This document shows, one piece after another, positions 1-8,726 of a DNA stretch of 64,000 nt (the stretch's first letter is position 1; every line of letters starts with the position of its first letter). This DNA is from Colwellia sp. 75C3 (GTDB taxonomy: Bacteria > Pseudomonadota > Gammaproteobacteria > Enterobacterales > Alteromonadaceae), in the NCBI RefSeq assembly GCF_002836255.1, contig NZ_PJAU01000048.1:122256-186255 (forward strand), in the 5' to 3' direction. A model generated the notes under the pieces. It was not told the origin of the DNA, did no database searches, and saw only the letters and a list, made by a program, of their open reading frames with translations. Both the position numbers and the translations under genes were made by a program.

Positions 1-653
1 CAAGCCTGTTATTAACTGCGCCTGCAACTGCTGGTTTCTATGCTGAATTGTCAGCAGGATCAGCTAAAAACAAAGCAGAGGCAAACTACACCGCAACGTA
101 TACCACTACTTACCTTGGAGAAACTCAGAGCGAAACTGAGACTGAAACTGACTCCTCTCCATCAGAGAAAAGTACGTCTTTTGGTGTTAGATTTGGTTAT
201 CAATTTAATAACTATATTGCCGTTGAACTTGGTCATCACCAATATGGTGAATGGAACGAGAACGACGTTGATGAAGATGGTGCTAACAGTAGTGCTAAAA
301 TTGAAAGCTCTTCAATTAGTGCTGGCATAAAAGGCATTTTACCACTTTCAGATGATTTATCTTTGTTTGCCCGAGCAGGTCTTGCCAAGTGGGACTTTAA
401 AGCTACATCAACGGCTGGCGAATTTGAGCCTATGAAAAAAGACGATAATGATATTTATTATGGTATTGGTGCAGAATACAATGTTAATGAATCGGTAAGC
501 TTAGGAGTAGAGTATTCTGTTCTTGATATGGGCTGGGGCGAATCTCTATCTGATGCAGGAACTTATGAAGACTTTAGTTACTCAACTACTGGTCATTATA
601 AAACGAGCTACAAAGTTGAAAACATATCTTTATTACTTAAAGTCAGTTTTTAA
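1..653 (+). CDS. Outer-membrane beta-barrel protein, 5' end missing
   Basis: The frame is open from base 3 to the stop at 651-653, so the true start lies before the window. The first visible residues (TAPATAGFYAELSAGS) look like the end of a Sec signal peptide followed by the first beta strand. The rest alternates aromatic/hydrophobic strands with acidic, Ser/Thr-rich loops and ends in LLLKVSF, with the terminal Phe expected of proteins folded by the BAM complex. Size and strand pattern fit the eight-stranded OmpA-like/OmpX-like barrel family (outer membrane beta-barrel domain). The substrate or partner cannot be told. A second, unrelated-looking barrel of similar size is at 11613. A strong terminator follows at 712. 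Confidence 0.8.
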   Translation, partial: SLLLTAPATAGFYAELSAGSAKNKAEANYTATYTTTYLGETQSETETETDSSPSEKSTSFGVRFGYQFNNYIAVELGHHQYGEWNENDVDEDGANSSAKIESSSISAGIKGILPLSDDLSLFARAGLAKWDFKATSTAGEFEPMKKDDNDIYYGIGAEYNVNESVSLGVEYSVLDMGWGESLSDAGTYEDFSYSTTGHYKTSYKVENISLLLKVSF

Positions 654-711
654 TAGGTACTCGTTGCATACGTCCTAATTAATACTTGAAAATAGAGTGA
701 ATAGATAAATA

Positions 712-743
712 AAAGCACCCAACTTAACGGCGGGTGCTTTTTT
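712..743 (+). terminator. Rho-independent terminator after the OMP gene
   Basis: AAAGCACCC and GGGTGCTTT form the stem, followed by a run of T. The interval from here to the acs start (about 275 bases) is AT-rich and shows no gene; it must hold the acs promoter, but I could not assign a clear -35/-10 or a CRP site. Confidence 0.85.
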
Positions 744-1019
744 ATGGGCAACATCTAAGTAAGTAATGACAGCGTTGTCAATTTACTTATTCAATGTTAA
801 GTTATGAGTTAGTTGTTTTAATTACTTGAGCTTTCTATCAATATAAGTAAAAGTAAATAGAGCAAAATAATAGAGTAAAAACGTAAATTAAGACTAAAGG
901 CGTATATCAAAAGCCTTGTAAACATTTTAGCATGTTTAATAACAGTTAAATGTGCCCAAAAGTTGACCATAGAGTTGGCTCACATAAATAAACATCAAGT
1001 TAAGTCCGAAGGAAGAGAA

Positions 1020-2972
1020 ATGAAAGAATTAAAAACTTGTTACCCAGTTTCAGAGAAAGCCAAGGCGAATACTCATATTGATGCAGCGACATACGATGCT
1101 ATGTACAAAAAATCAATTGAACAACCTGATGAATTTTGGGGCGAGCAAGCAAAAGAATTTATTGATTGGTATCAACCTTGGGACAGCGTAAGTAAAGTTG
1201 ATCTTAAAAACTCTGAAATCAGCTGGTTCTCTGGCGCTAAACTTAACGTAAGTTATAACTGTATTGACCGTCATTTAGCGACTAAAGCAAATGATACCGC
1301 TATCATCTTTGAAGGTGATGATCCAAATGATGATTCAAAAGTTACTTACCAAGAATTACACGATCACGTTTGTCGCTTAGCTAACCTATTAAAAGAACGT
1401 GGCGTTAAAAAGGGCGACCGTGTTTGTATCTACATGCCGATGATCCCTGAAGTGGGTTACGCAATGTTAGCGTGTGCACGTATTGGTGCAATCCATTCAG
1501 TGGTATTTGGTGGCTTCTCTACTGAATCGATTAAAGCACGTGTTTTAGATGCTGATTGTAAAGTCATTATCACGGCTGATGAAAGTCTTCGTGGCGGTAA
1601 ACGTATTCCACTTAAATCGAATGTTGATGCAGCCGTTGCCGATTGTCCTAATGTTCATTCAGTAATCGTTGTTGCCCGTACTGGCGGTGATGTTGCTTGG
1701 AATGAAAAAACTGACATCAACTACGAAGAAGCTGTAGCGAAACAAGCAGCAATTTGTGAACCAGAAATAATGGATGCTGAAGATCCATTATTTGTTCTTT
1801 ATACTTCGGGTTCAACAGGTACACCTAAAGGTGTAGTACATACGTGTGGTGGTTATATTTTATATGCAGCCATGACACATAAGTATGTTTTCGATTATAA
1901 AGAAGGTGAAGTTTACTGGTGTACAGCCGATGCAGGTTGGATCACTGGTCACTCTTATATTTTCTATGGCCCGTTAGCAAACGGCGCAACCACCTTAGTA
2001 TTTGAAGGTGTGCCAACATACCCAGACGCTGGTCGTTTTTGGCAAGTATGTGAAAAGCATAAAGTTAACGTATTTTATACCGCACCTACAGCTATTCGTG
2101 CATTAATGAGTATTGGTGATGACTTAGTTAACGCCTCTGATTTATCGTCTTTACGCTTGTTAGGTACGGTAGGTGAGCCAATTAATCCTGAAGCATGGCA
2201 CTGGTATTACGAAGTTGTTGGTAAGAGTAATTGTCCAATTGTTGATACGTGGTGGCAAACAGAGACGGGTGGTATTTTAATTACTTCACTACCGGGCGCT
2301 GTTGACATGAAACCAGGTTGTGCTGGTAAGCCTTTCTTTGGTGTTCAACCGGCGTTATTTGATAAAGACGGTAATACATTAGAAGGTGAGAACGCAGGTC
2401 TGTTAGTGATGACTGCAAGTTGGCCTGGACAATTACGTACGGTTTATGGCGATCATAATCGCTTCTACCAAACGTACTTAGGTCAATACCCAGGTAACTA
2501 CTTTACCGGTGATGGCGCGAAACGTGATGAAGATGGTTTTTACTGGATAACAGGTCGTGTTGATGACGTGCTTAACGTATCAGGCCACAGATTAGGCACT
2601 GCTGAAATCGAAAGTGCGTTAGTGCTTCATCCAGCTGTTGCTGAAGCTGCGGTTGTTGGTTATCCACATGAAATCAAAGGCCAAGGCGTTTATTGTTACG
2701 TAACCTTAATGGGTAACGCAACTGAGTCTGACGAGTTAAACGTAGAACTACGTGAGTTTGTAGCGAAAGAGCTCGGTCGTTTTGCTAAGCCTGATTACAT
2801 TCAATGGGCACCAGGTTTACCTAAAACACGTTCAGGTAAAATCATGCGTCGTATTTTACGTAAGATTGCAGAGAATGATGTAGATACTTTAGGTGATACG
2901 TCAACATTGGCAGACCCAAGTGTTGTTGAGAACTTGATTGCTCAACGTATTATTCATGCTGCAAAAAGTTAA
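1020..2972 (+). CDS. acs: Acetyl-CoA synthetase
   Basis: AMP-forming acetate-CoA ligase that activates acetate to acetyl-CoA through acetyl-AMP in the cytosol. The 650-residue product matches the usual length (about 652). Visible are the adenylate-forming P-loop [14 protein letters not shown] near residue 265, the WWQTETGG motif, the A8 hinge [15 protein letters not shown], and the C-terminal [14 protein letters not shown] whose Lys is the conserved site acetylated by Pat-type enzymes in this family. The frame can be extended to a TTG at 963, but ATG at 1020 has AAGGAAGAG just upstream and gives the family-normal N-terminus. It stands alone between two terminators. Identification is very secure. 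Confidence 0.97.
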   Translation: MKELKTCYPVSEKAKANTHIDAATYDAMYKKSIEQPDEFWGEQAKEFIDWYQPWDSVSKVDLKNSEISWFSGAKLNVSYNCIDRHLATKANDTAIIFEGDDPNDDSKVTYQELHDHVCRLANLLKERGVKKGDRVCIYMPMIPEVGYAMLACARIGAIHSVVFGGFSTESIKARVLDADCKVIITADESLRGGKRIPLKSNVDAAVADCPNVHSVIVVARTGGDVAWNEKTDINYEEAVAKQAAICEPEIMDAEDPLFVLYTSGSTGTPKGVVHTCGGYILYAAMTHKYVFDYKEGEVYWCTADAGWITGHSYIFYGPLANGATTLVFEGVPTYPDAGRFWQVCEKHKVNVFYTAPTAIRALMSIGDDLVNASDLSSLRLLGTVGEPINPEAWHWYYEVVGKSNCPIVDTWWQTETGGILITSLPGAVDMKPGCAGKPFFGVQPALFDKDGNTLEGENAGLLVMTASWPGQLRTVYGDHNRFYQTYLGQYPGNYFTGDGAKRDEDGFYWITGRVDDVLNVSGHRLGTAEIESALVLHPAVAEAAVVGYPHEIKGQGVYCYVTLMGNATESDELNVELREFVAKELGRFAKPDYIQWAPGLPKTRSGKIMRRILRKIAENDVDTLGDTSTLADPSVVENLIAQRIIHAAKS

Positions 2973-3002
2973 CCAGCACGCTCAATACATTGATTAATAA
3001 GA

Positions 3003-3027
3003 AGCGCCGAAAGGCGCTTTTTTTTGT
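3003..3027 (+). terminator. Rho-independent terminator of acs
   Basis: Stem AGCGCC / GGCGCT with a GAAA tetraloop, followed by eight T. Confidence 0.92.
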
Positions 3028-3536
3028 CTTCAATTTAGTCGACAAAAGGCAGTAAACATTGATATGTGATTAGGGTATCTTGCTTGTTGATCTTCAAAAA
3101 TGGATTGTCTGGCTGGATAATACCTGGAAGCCGACAGGTGAAATCATTTATTATTGTTCGGGGGACGACTAATAAAAACAGTAATAACATCACCAATCAC
3201 CAGAAAGTTATTATGTTTATTTTGATGGGATAAAACAAATGAGAGCTTATTAGTTTCTCTGTTTTCAATGATAAGGTCTGATATTCAGTCAACAATCTTA
3301 ATGATCACTTTGTGCGCATTGCTGACATTAGCATCAAAAATTTCGCCCTATATTTTCTAATGAATTTACTTTGCTATATAAATTTTTTTATAAACAGTTC
3401 CTCTAGAAGTTACACTTTTGCGTGAAAGAAGGCACTATGCTTTCTTTTAACTTAGGGATATGCACCATATACCTTGTTAATCCCTTGAAAATCACTGAGT
3501 TAACCGTTATGGTTGAATTCAATAAATTATGAAAGT
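3028..3536. other. Gene-free AT-rich interval upstream of the TIR-TPR gene
   Basis: About 500 bases with no convincing reading frame on either strand. It holds several short imperfect inverted repeats near 3427-3475 (a GGCACTATGC block and a GGATATGCACCATATACC block) that resemble degraded relatives of the hairpin at 3537-3572. It may be the remains of older inserted DNA next to acs. Confidence 0.4.
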
Positions 3537-3590
3537 AGGCATGGTGCGTTGTTTAAATAAGGCACCATGCCTTCCAATAAGCCGTTAGGC
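3537..3590 (+). repeat. Hairpin plus GTTAGGC, attC-like right end
   Basis: AGGCATGGTGC (3537-3547) and GCACCATGCCT (3562-3572) form a perfect 11-base stem with a 14-base loop, followed by GTTAGGC at 3584-3590. GTTAGGC fits the GTTRRRY core that closes integron attC sites, and it lies 48 bases before the start of the TIR-TPR gene as in a gene cassette. I could not find a convincing matching RYYYAAC partner on the left side, so a whole attC is not shown. Confidence 0.35.
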
Positions 3591-3638
3591 ATTTAGTTAG
3601 AATCATGCATTTCTCTGCAAATTAATGAAGGAACATAA

Positions 3639-5081
3639 ATGAAGCCCAAAATTTTTATTGGCTCTTCTGTTGAAGGCCTAAATATAGCTTACGCAATTCA
3701 ACAAAACTTAACACATGACGCAGAATCTACTGTTTGGGATCAAGGCGTATTTGATTTATCAAAAACAACCATAGAATCTCTAGATAAAACACTTGAATCA
3801 ATGGATTTCGGTGTTTTTGTTTTTAGTGCTGATGATGTTACAACAATGAGAGATAAAGAATCTCCAACCGTAAGAGATAATGTACTATTTGAACTTGGCT
3901 TATTTATTGGAAAAATGGGGAGGAATAGGGTTTTCTTTGTAATTCCTGATGGTACGACTATACATATCCCTACTGATTTATTAGGAGTCACACCAGGTAA
4001 ATATGAATCTGGTCGAGCTGACGGCAGCTTTCAAGCTGCTACGGGTGCTGTATGTAATCAAATGCGAACTCAAATAAAGTCGTTAGGATTGCTAAGGGAA
4101 AGAACAAAGCATGAGGACTCTGGTGATTCTACAGCGGGAACTTCGAAAACAGAAGATGATTGGTTTTCAGATTTCATAAAAAATGATTATAAAGCAGCCA
4201 CAGATAAATTAAAAAAAGGGCTATCTAAAATAAACGGTGATGAAAAATTAAAAAATGAGATGTGGATATCGTTTATTAAATTAAAGCAAAATGATAAAGA
4301 TGGCCTTCTAGAACTATGCAATTTTGCAAAGAGTAATGTAGGAAATTTTGAAGTCGAATCATTGGTTCCGCAAATGTTATATTGGGAAGATTATCATGAT
4401 AAATCGATAGAAATCGCAACAGCCTCTTATGAAGCCTCAAATAGTTGCCCTAAATTAGCCACAGTATTGGCTGAAGCTTATGATCAAAATGACGATACTG
4501 ACATGGCTCGTGAGATATTACAAAAACATAACCCCGATGAAAACCCCACTGTTGCCATGGCATTAGCATCTACATTCGAAAAAAAATCAGAAGATAAATT
4601 AAAAATCTTAATTGGTTCGTATGAGAATAATGCTAATGATGAAAAGTTAATTTATGCACTCGCAAGGGAACTACAAGATCAAAACAGGAATAAGGAATCA
4701 TTATATTTGCTAGACTTTCTTGTATTCAATTACCCAAAAAGCGAAACCTATTGGGGGTATTTAAGCAATACGTGCGTAGATCTAAACTTATATGAAAAAG
4801 CGATGTTTTCCTGTCGAAAAGCAGAAGAACTTACAGAATCTAAAAGTCCTTGGATTTTACACAATATTGGAAATATGCTGAATAACAAAGGTTTCCATTC
4901 TGAAGCAATTGACTGGTTGAAAAAAGCTATAAAAATGGAGCCTGAATCTGAGTATGCACATGATCGACTAGCTAAGGCGCTAAAAAGTAAAGATGAACAG
5001 CGAGAAAAGTATATTCAATACAGGAAAGAAGGTAAAAAATCATTAAGAAACCTTAATTTTTCAGCTGATGCCGATGCCTAA
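3639..5081 (+). CDS. TIR-like domain protein with TPR-type C-terminal region (candidate defence effector)
   Basis: Residues 1-150 match the predicted nucleotide-binding TIR-like family found in CAP12/Pycsar-type effectors: KIFIGSSVEG at the N-terminus, VFVFSADD near 60-66, RDNVLFELGLFIG at 80-91 with Glu85 in the position of the catalytic glutamate, and the GVTPGKYESGR segment. Residues about 170-470 are helical and contain TPR-like pairs (for example SPWILHNIGNMLNNKGFHSEAIDWLKK, positions about 412-438). There is no signal peptide or membrane segment. TIR domains of this kind often consume NAD+ in antiviral defence; the TPR half would be sensor or scaffold. This function is inference. The gene is AT-richer and Lys-richer than its neighbours, has no partner gene, and both ends carry integron-like sequence, suggesting transfer. 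Confidence 0.8.
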   Translation: MKPKIFIGSSVEGLNIAYAIQQNLTHDAESTVWDQGVFDLSKTTIESLDKTLESMDFGVFVFSADDVTTMRDKESPTVRDNVLFELGLFIGKMGRNRVFFVIPDGTTIHIPTDLLGVTPGKYESGRADGSFQAATGAVCNQMRTQIKSLGLLRERTKHEDSGDSTAGTSKTEDDWFSDFIKNDYKAATDKLKKGLSKINGDEKLKNEMWISFIKLKQNDKDGLLELCNFAKSNVGNFEVESLVPQMLYWEDYHDKSIEIATASYEASNSCPKLATVLAEAYDQNDDTDMAREILQKHNPDENPTVAMALASTFEKKSEDKLKILIGSYENNANDEKLIYALARELQDQNRNKESLYLLDFLVFNYPKSETYWGYLSNTCVDLNLYEKAMFSCRKAEELTESKSPWILHNIGNMLNNKGFHSEAIDWLKKAIKMEPESEYAHDRLAKALKSKDEQREKYIQYRKEGKKSLRNLNFSADADA

Positions 5082-5120
5082 CAAGAGACTATGGTTAGTT
5101 TTCTATACAAAAACTAATCC
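5076..5120 (+). repeat. attC-like left end and terminator-like hairpin
   Basis: GCCTAAC (5076-5082) overlaps the TAA stop of the TIR-TPR gene and continues as GCCTAACAAG, the usual look of a cassette ORF running into its attC site. It is the reverse complement of GTTAGGC at 3584-3590. Right after it, GGTTAGTTTT (5093-5102) and AAAACTAATCC (5110-5120) form a hairpin. No clear GTTRRRY core closes the site downstream, so a complete attC is unproven. Confidence 0.35.
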
Positions 5121-5314
5121 GAAATATTGTTTAGTCCTTACGAACTAATGTCCGCAATGTGGTAAAAGTGATCATAAGAAGCCAATCTCATTTAGTGATT
5201 GGTAGTCTCAAATAGTAGGCGTAGTTACTGATTCTCATTTATTGACTCGACTCTTATTTTTATGACACATCAACATTACAAAACTTATTCTTCGGGTACA
5301 TAATCACACTGTTT

Positions 5315-5348
5315 TTGTCATTTAACTGTAATAAAACTGAAATATAAT
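5315..5348 (+). promoter_or_regulatory. Pho-box-like promoter of the ChrA-type gene
   Basis: Three heptamers at exact 11-base steps resemble the PhoB half-site CTGTCAT: TTGTCAT (5315), CTGTAAT (5326) and CTGAAAT (5337), separated by TTAA and AAAA. The first two end 10 bases before a perfect TATAAT (5343-5348), the classical PhoB-activated promoter layout with the box in place of a -35 element. Expected transcription start is about 5354, giving a short leader to ATG 5390. Seen directly as sequence; PhoB control is inference. Confidence 0.55.
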
Positions 5349-5389
5349 GATGGCGATAAATCGATATTTCATAACAGTTAGGTAAGGTA

Positions 5390-6562
5390 ATGATGAAACT
5401 TTGGCAAGTTTTTTGGCAGTTTTTTACACTAGGATGGATCAGTTTTGGTGGTCCGGCAGCACATATAGGTTACTTCGAAAGAACATTCGTTCAAAAATTG
5501 AAATGGATAGATAGCGAAAGCTATGCTCGATTAATTTCATTAAGTCAGTTTTTACCCGGCCCAGGTTCAAGTCAAATCGGTTTTGCTATCGGTTTACGTC
5601 GTGCAGGTATTCTTGGTGGTTTTACTGCATTTATAGCCTTCACATTTCCCTCTTTTTTATTACTCTATTTCCTTGCGACCACCAATCAGACACAAGATGC
5701 ACAATGGTTAGTCAATGTTACCCATGGTTTGAAATTATTAGCTGTGGTAGTAGTCGCTGATGCAGCATTGAATATGTATAAAGCCTTTTGCAAAGAGCGT
5801 AATACCATCATTATTTGTATGATAACAGCGGTAGTATTATTAGTTGCGCCAAGCCTATTAATGCAAATGCTGGTACTTATCTCAGCAGCGTTGATTGGTA
5901 TGAACATCAAAAAAAGTAATGAGGTAACATCCGTTACAGCAGCTGGGATCACAACGAAGGGTAAAATAAACTATTTACCCTTAATTATCTTTGCTGCGTT
6001 ATTTGCGGGACTACCCTTATTAAGTCAATCACCATTATGGTTGACTATTTTTGCTGATTTTTATCAGTCAGGCAGTTTAGTGTTTGGTGGCGGTCACGTG
6101 GTATTACCTATGTTACAGCAAGCATTAGGTGAGGCCATTGAGACTGATCGCTTCTTATTGGGTTATGCCGCAGCGCAAGCTGTACCTGGACCTATGTTTT
6201 CATTGTCTGCATTTTTAGGCGCAGACTTACTCGCTCATTCGCCCTTAACTGGGGCATTAATTGCCACTGTGGCTATCTTTTTACCCGGGTTTTTACTTGT
6301 GTTAAGTTTTCACAATGCATGGGAGACGTTAGCGGCTAAACCTAAAGTTGCTGGTGCCGTTTGGGGCATTAATGCTTCGGTAGTGGGTTTACTTATAGCA
6401 GCATTATATCAACCGGTATTTACCTCTGCGATTGTGACTCCTGTTGATATGGCCGTAGTCATTGTTGGATTTTTTGCGCTTAGAACGATGAAAGTACCTA
6501 TTATAATGCTAGTCGCTAGCTTTATTGCATTCGGTTATTTAATGCCAATGATCACTAGCTAA
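5390..6562 (+). CDS. chrA: Chromate transporter family protein (two CHR domains)
   Basis: A 390-residue polytopic inner-membrane protein of the CHR (chromate ion transporter) superfamily, long form with two homologous halves. The N-terminal half shows FFTLGWISFGGPAAHIGYF and the LSQFLPGPGSSQ loop; the C-terminal half shows SGSLVFGGGHVVLPML and AQAVPGPMFS. Characterised relatives export chromate, but most chromosomal copies have unknown natural substrates. Two ATG codons are adjacent (5390, 5393) after GGTAAGG. The Pho-box-like promoter upstream hints at a link to phosphate stress rather than to metal stress. It converges with the AGCS gene. Confidence 0.93.
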   Translation: MMKLWQVFWQFFTLGWISFGGPAAHIGYFERTFVQKLKWIDSESYARLISLSQFLPGPGSSQIGFAIGLRRAGILGGFTAFIAFTFPSFLLLYFLATTNQTQDAQWLVNVTHGLKLLAVVVVADAALNMYKAFCKERNTIIICMITAVVLLVAPSLLMQMLVLISAALIGMNIKKSNEVTSVTAAGITTKGKINYLPLIIFAALFAGLPLLSQSPLWLTIFADFYQSGSLVFGGGHVVLPMLQQALGEAIETDRFLLGYAAAQAVPGPMFSLSAFLGADLLAHSPLTGALIATVAIFLPGFLLVLSFHNAWETLAAKPKVAGAVWGINASVVGLLIAALYQPVFTSAIVTPVDMAVVIVGFFALRTMKVPIIMLVASFIAFGYLMPMITS

Positions 6563-6601
6563 GTGATCATTTTTAAATGCACTAAATCTTCAATAATCGA
6601 G

Positions 6602-8002
6602 TTATTTCCAGATGTTTTTAGTGACATATCCCTGAATTTTATCGCTTTTAGTTAGGGTAAAACGAGGGGACTTATTGCCTTGTAACTGCTGGTTATAGTC
6701 TTTTGTTACGGCGACAATAGTGGGTGTTAGCACTAAAATAACAGCGACATTGATAACCGTTAGTATGCCTAAAGATAAATCTGCTAACGCCCATACGTCA
6801 GGTAAGGCGGCAATAGAACCCCAAAATGTCATTGATAAAAATACTAAAATAAAGCCCCAACGACCGTAGGCGTTATCAAGTTTGAATAAATGTAAGTTAC
6901 TTTCAGCGTAAACATAATTAGCAATAATTGAAGTGAAACAGAACAAGCAAATGGCTAACGAAATAAAGTGGTTGCCCCAATGCCCTACATGCTCAGTTAT
7001 CGCGTACTGGGTTAATCTTATGCCCGTTAAGTCAGATGTTTCTGTGCCTAATACTAATAAAATCATCAGCGCAGTTGCAGTACATACCACAATGGTATCA
7101 ATAAATACGCCGAGCATTTGCACGTAACCTTGGGCAGCAGGGTGATGAGGATTAGGCGTAGCACACGCTGCAGCATGTGGTACTGTGCCTGAACCCGCTT
7201 CATTAGAATACAATCCGCGCTTAACACCATTAATAATAGCGGCACCTAAGGCGCCACTGCCAGCTTCTTGTAAACCAAAAGCTGAGCTGAAAATAGTCAT
7301 TAATACTGCCGGTATTTGCTCAATATTAATGAGACAAATATATAACGCTAACACTAAATACGCTAAGCCCATGATAGGTACTATAACGCTAGCGGTGCGT
7401 GCTACGGCTCTTACACCACCCATAAAAATAAAGGCAGCGAGAACAACAATAACAAGTCCTGAATATTCGGCGTCTACTTGGTAAGCATTTTGTAAAGCAT
7501 CAGCGATGGTATTGGCTTGCACTGAGCTAAAGACTAAACCGTAGCCGATGAAAATACACAGAGAAAAGCCAAAGGCTAACCAGGGTTTATTTAAGCCCAT
7601 GGTTATATAATATGCGGGACCACCACGAAACTCACCATCACTATTACGTACTTTGTAGAGTTGCCCTAGTAAACTTTCAGCAAAACCTGTGGCCATGCCA
7701 ATGAAAGCGATTACCCACATCCAAAAGATAGCGCCAGGGCCTCCCAATGTTATTGCAATAGCAACACCGGCTAAATTACCTGTGCCTACACGTGCTGCAA
7801 GGCTAGTCATTAATGCCTGAAATGATGATATTGCTTTTTTATCACTGTCACTTTTGTTGAATAGTATTTGAAACATGTGAGGAAAGTGACGCACTTGTAA
7901 CAAGGCTAATTTATAACTAAACCAAATGCCTGCGCCAACTAACAAGTAAATGAGTACGTTATTCCAGAGTAGGTTATTAGCAAAGCCGATAAAATCGCTC
8001 AA
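6602..8002 (-). CDS. AGCS family sodium:alanine/glycine symporter
   Basis: A 466-residue inner-membrane protein of the alanine/glycine:cation symporter family, importing small neutral amino acids with Na+. Family landmarks are ARVGTGNLAGVAIAITLGGP near residue 70-90, the MATGFAESLLGQLYK stretch, the GGPAYYI motif and NEAGSGTVPHAAA near 270. About ten or eleven hydrophobic segments are visible. Na+ coupling suits a marine host. It is a single gene facing the chrA-like gene tail to tail, with only 39 bases between stops and no clear terminator there. Confidence 0.93.
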   Translation of the reverse strand: MSDFIGFANNLLWNNVLIYLLVGAGIWFSYKLALLQVRHFPHMFQILFNKSDSDKKAISSFQALMTSLAARVGTGNLAGVAIAITLGGPGAIFWMWVIAFIGMATGFAESLLGQLYKVRNSDGEFRGGPAYYITMGLNKPWLAFGFSLCIFIGYGLVFSSVQANTIADALQNAYQVDAEYSGLVIVVLAAFIFMGGVRAVARTASVIVPIMGLAYLVLALYICLINIEQIPAVLMTIFSSAFGLQEAGSGALGAAIINGVKRGLYSNEAGSGTVPHAAACATPNPHHPAAQGYVQMLGVFIDTIVVCTATALMILLVLGTETSDLTGIRLTQYAITEHVGHWGNHFISLAICLFCFTSIIANYVYAESNLHLFKLDNAYGRWGFILVFLSMTFWGSIAALPDVWALADLSLGILTVINVAVILVLTPTIVAVTKDYNQQLQGNKSPRFTLTKSDKIQGYVTKNIWK

Positions 8003-8155
8003 AGTATGTCCTTAATTTTTATAACTAGCATGCAACGGCATGCACTAGAGTGGTTATTTTTAATCATTATGGCATTGACTGATATATAAGAATAAATATC
8101 AATATTTATGAGTCGAAACTTTTTAATCTATGAAATTAAGCTTCAACCGTAAAGA

Positions 8156-8445
8156 CTGGATTCTGGCCTAAGGGACAAGCTGAATGAGGGAATAGGCCAG
8201 AATGTCATTCCCGAGGTCTGTTAGTCGGGAATCCATTGTTTTTAGTGTTGATGTATTTTCCTTTTTAACGCCATCTAAAACAGGATTCCGACCTAAGGGA
8301 TAACCACAATGACAATATAGGGAATGGCACGTCATTCCCGAGGTGTATTGTCGGGAATCCATTGTTTTTAGCGTTGATGTATTTTACTTTTTCATGACAT
8401 CTAAAACTGGATTCCGGCCTAAGGGATAACCACAATGACGAGGCA
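8156..8445. repeat. Tandem palindromic intergenic repeat, two copies plus a fragment
   Basis: Copy A spans 8156-8280 (125 bases), copy B 8281-8406 (126 bases) and a partial copy C starts at 8407. Each begins with GGATTCYGRCCTAAGGGA and contains GTCGGGAATCCATTG about 70-80 bases later, so GGATTCC pairs with GGAATCC within a unit. The same TTTTTAG.GTTGATGTATTTT tail follows in both copies. This is the style of dispersed palindromic repeats of marine gammaproteobacteria. Frames crossing it are not genes. The rest of 8003-8726 is described under the aroF promoter. Confidence 0.8.
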
Positions 8446-8521
8446 GATTTCTCAGCAATAAAGTTTTTACTCGGTTTTCTCTCTATTTTTCCAATAAAGA
8501 CTATACATAGTTAAAAAAGAG

Positions 8522-8562
8522 TGTAAAAATAACAATACAAATCGCGTAATTAAATCTTTACG
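8522..8562 (+). promoter_or_regulatory. Pair of TyrR-like boxes upstream of aroF
   Basis: Two 18-base sites resemble TGTAAA-N6-TTTACA: TGTAAA-N6-AATACA at 8522-8539 and CGTAAT-N6-TTTACG at 8545-8562. Both keep the G and C that are 15 bases apart. The gap of 5 bases puts the centres 23 bases apart, the spacing of paired strong/weak TyrR boxes in E. coli. A weak promoter (TTGTTT 8574, TATAAA 8599) may follow. The DNA is AT-rich, so chance matches are possible. A short palindrome TTCCACTtAGTGGAA lies at 8688-8702 just before the ATG. Confidence 0.4.
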
Positions 8563-8726
8563 ATTTCTTGTTTTTGTTTTTGGTTGAGCTGTAGCCTTTA
8601 TAAAGTGACTGTTATCCTTCCTGAATTTCAAGTTTTTATCTGTTTAGTTAACTAGCGTAAACCCTATTTTTAAAGTTAATATTGAACTTCCACTTAGTGG
8701 AAAATGTTCAAAGTAAGGAAAAAACA

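Noticed and set aside
40..330. Open frame at the window start in another frame of the OMP gene
   Set aside because: Lys/Leu/Thr-rich with no domain; the overlapping frame ends in a proper barrel C-terminus.
963..1019. Longer acs N-terminus from TTG 963
   Set aside because: The extra 19 residues are not typical of Acs, and ATG 1020 has a good ribosome site.
3740..3991. Open frame antisense to the TIR domain, possible antitoxin
   Set aside because: No RBS or family signal; shadow of the sense gene.
8168..8362. Open frame on the minus strand, 64 residues
   Set aside because: It lies entirely in the tandem palindromic repeats and has no RBS or family resemblance.
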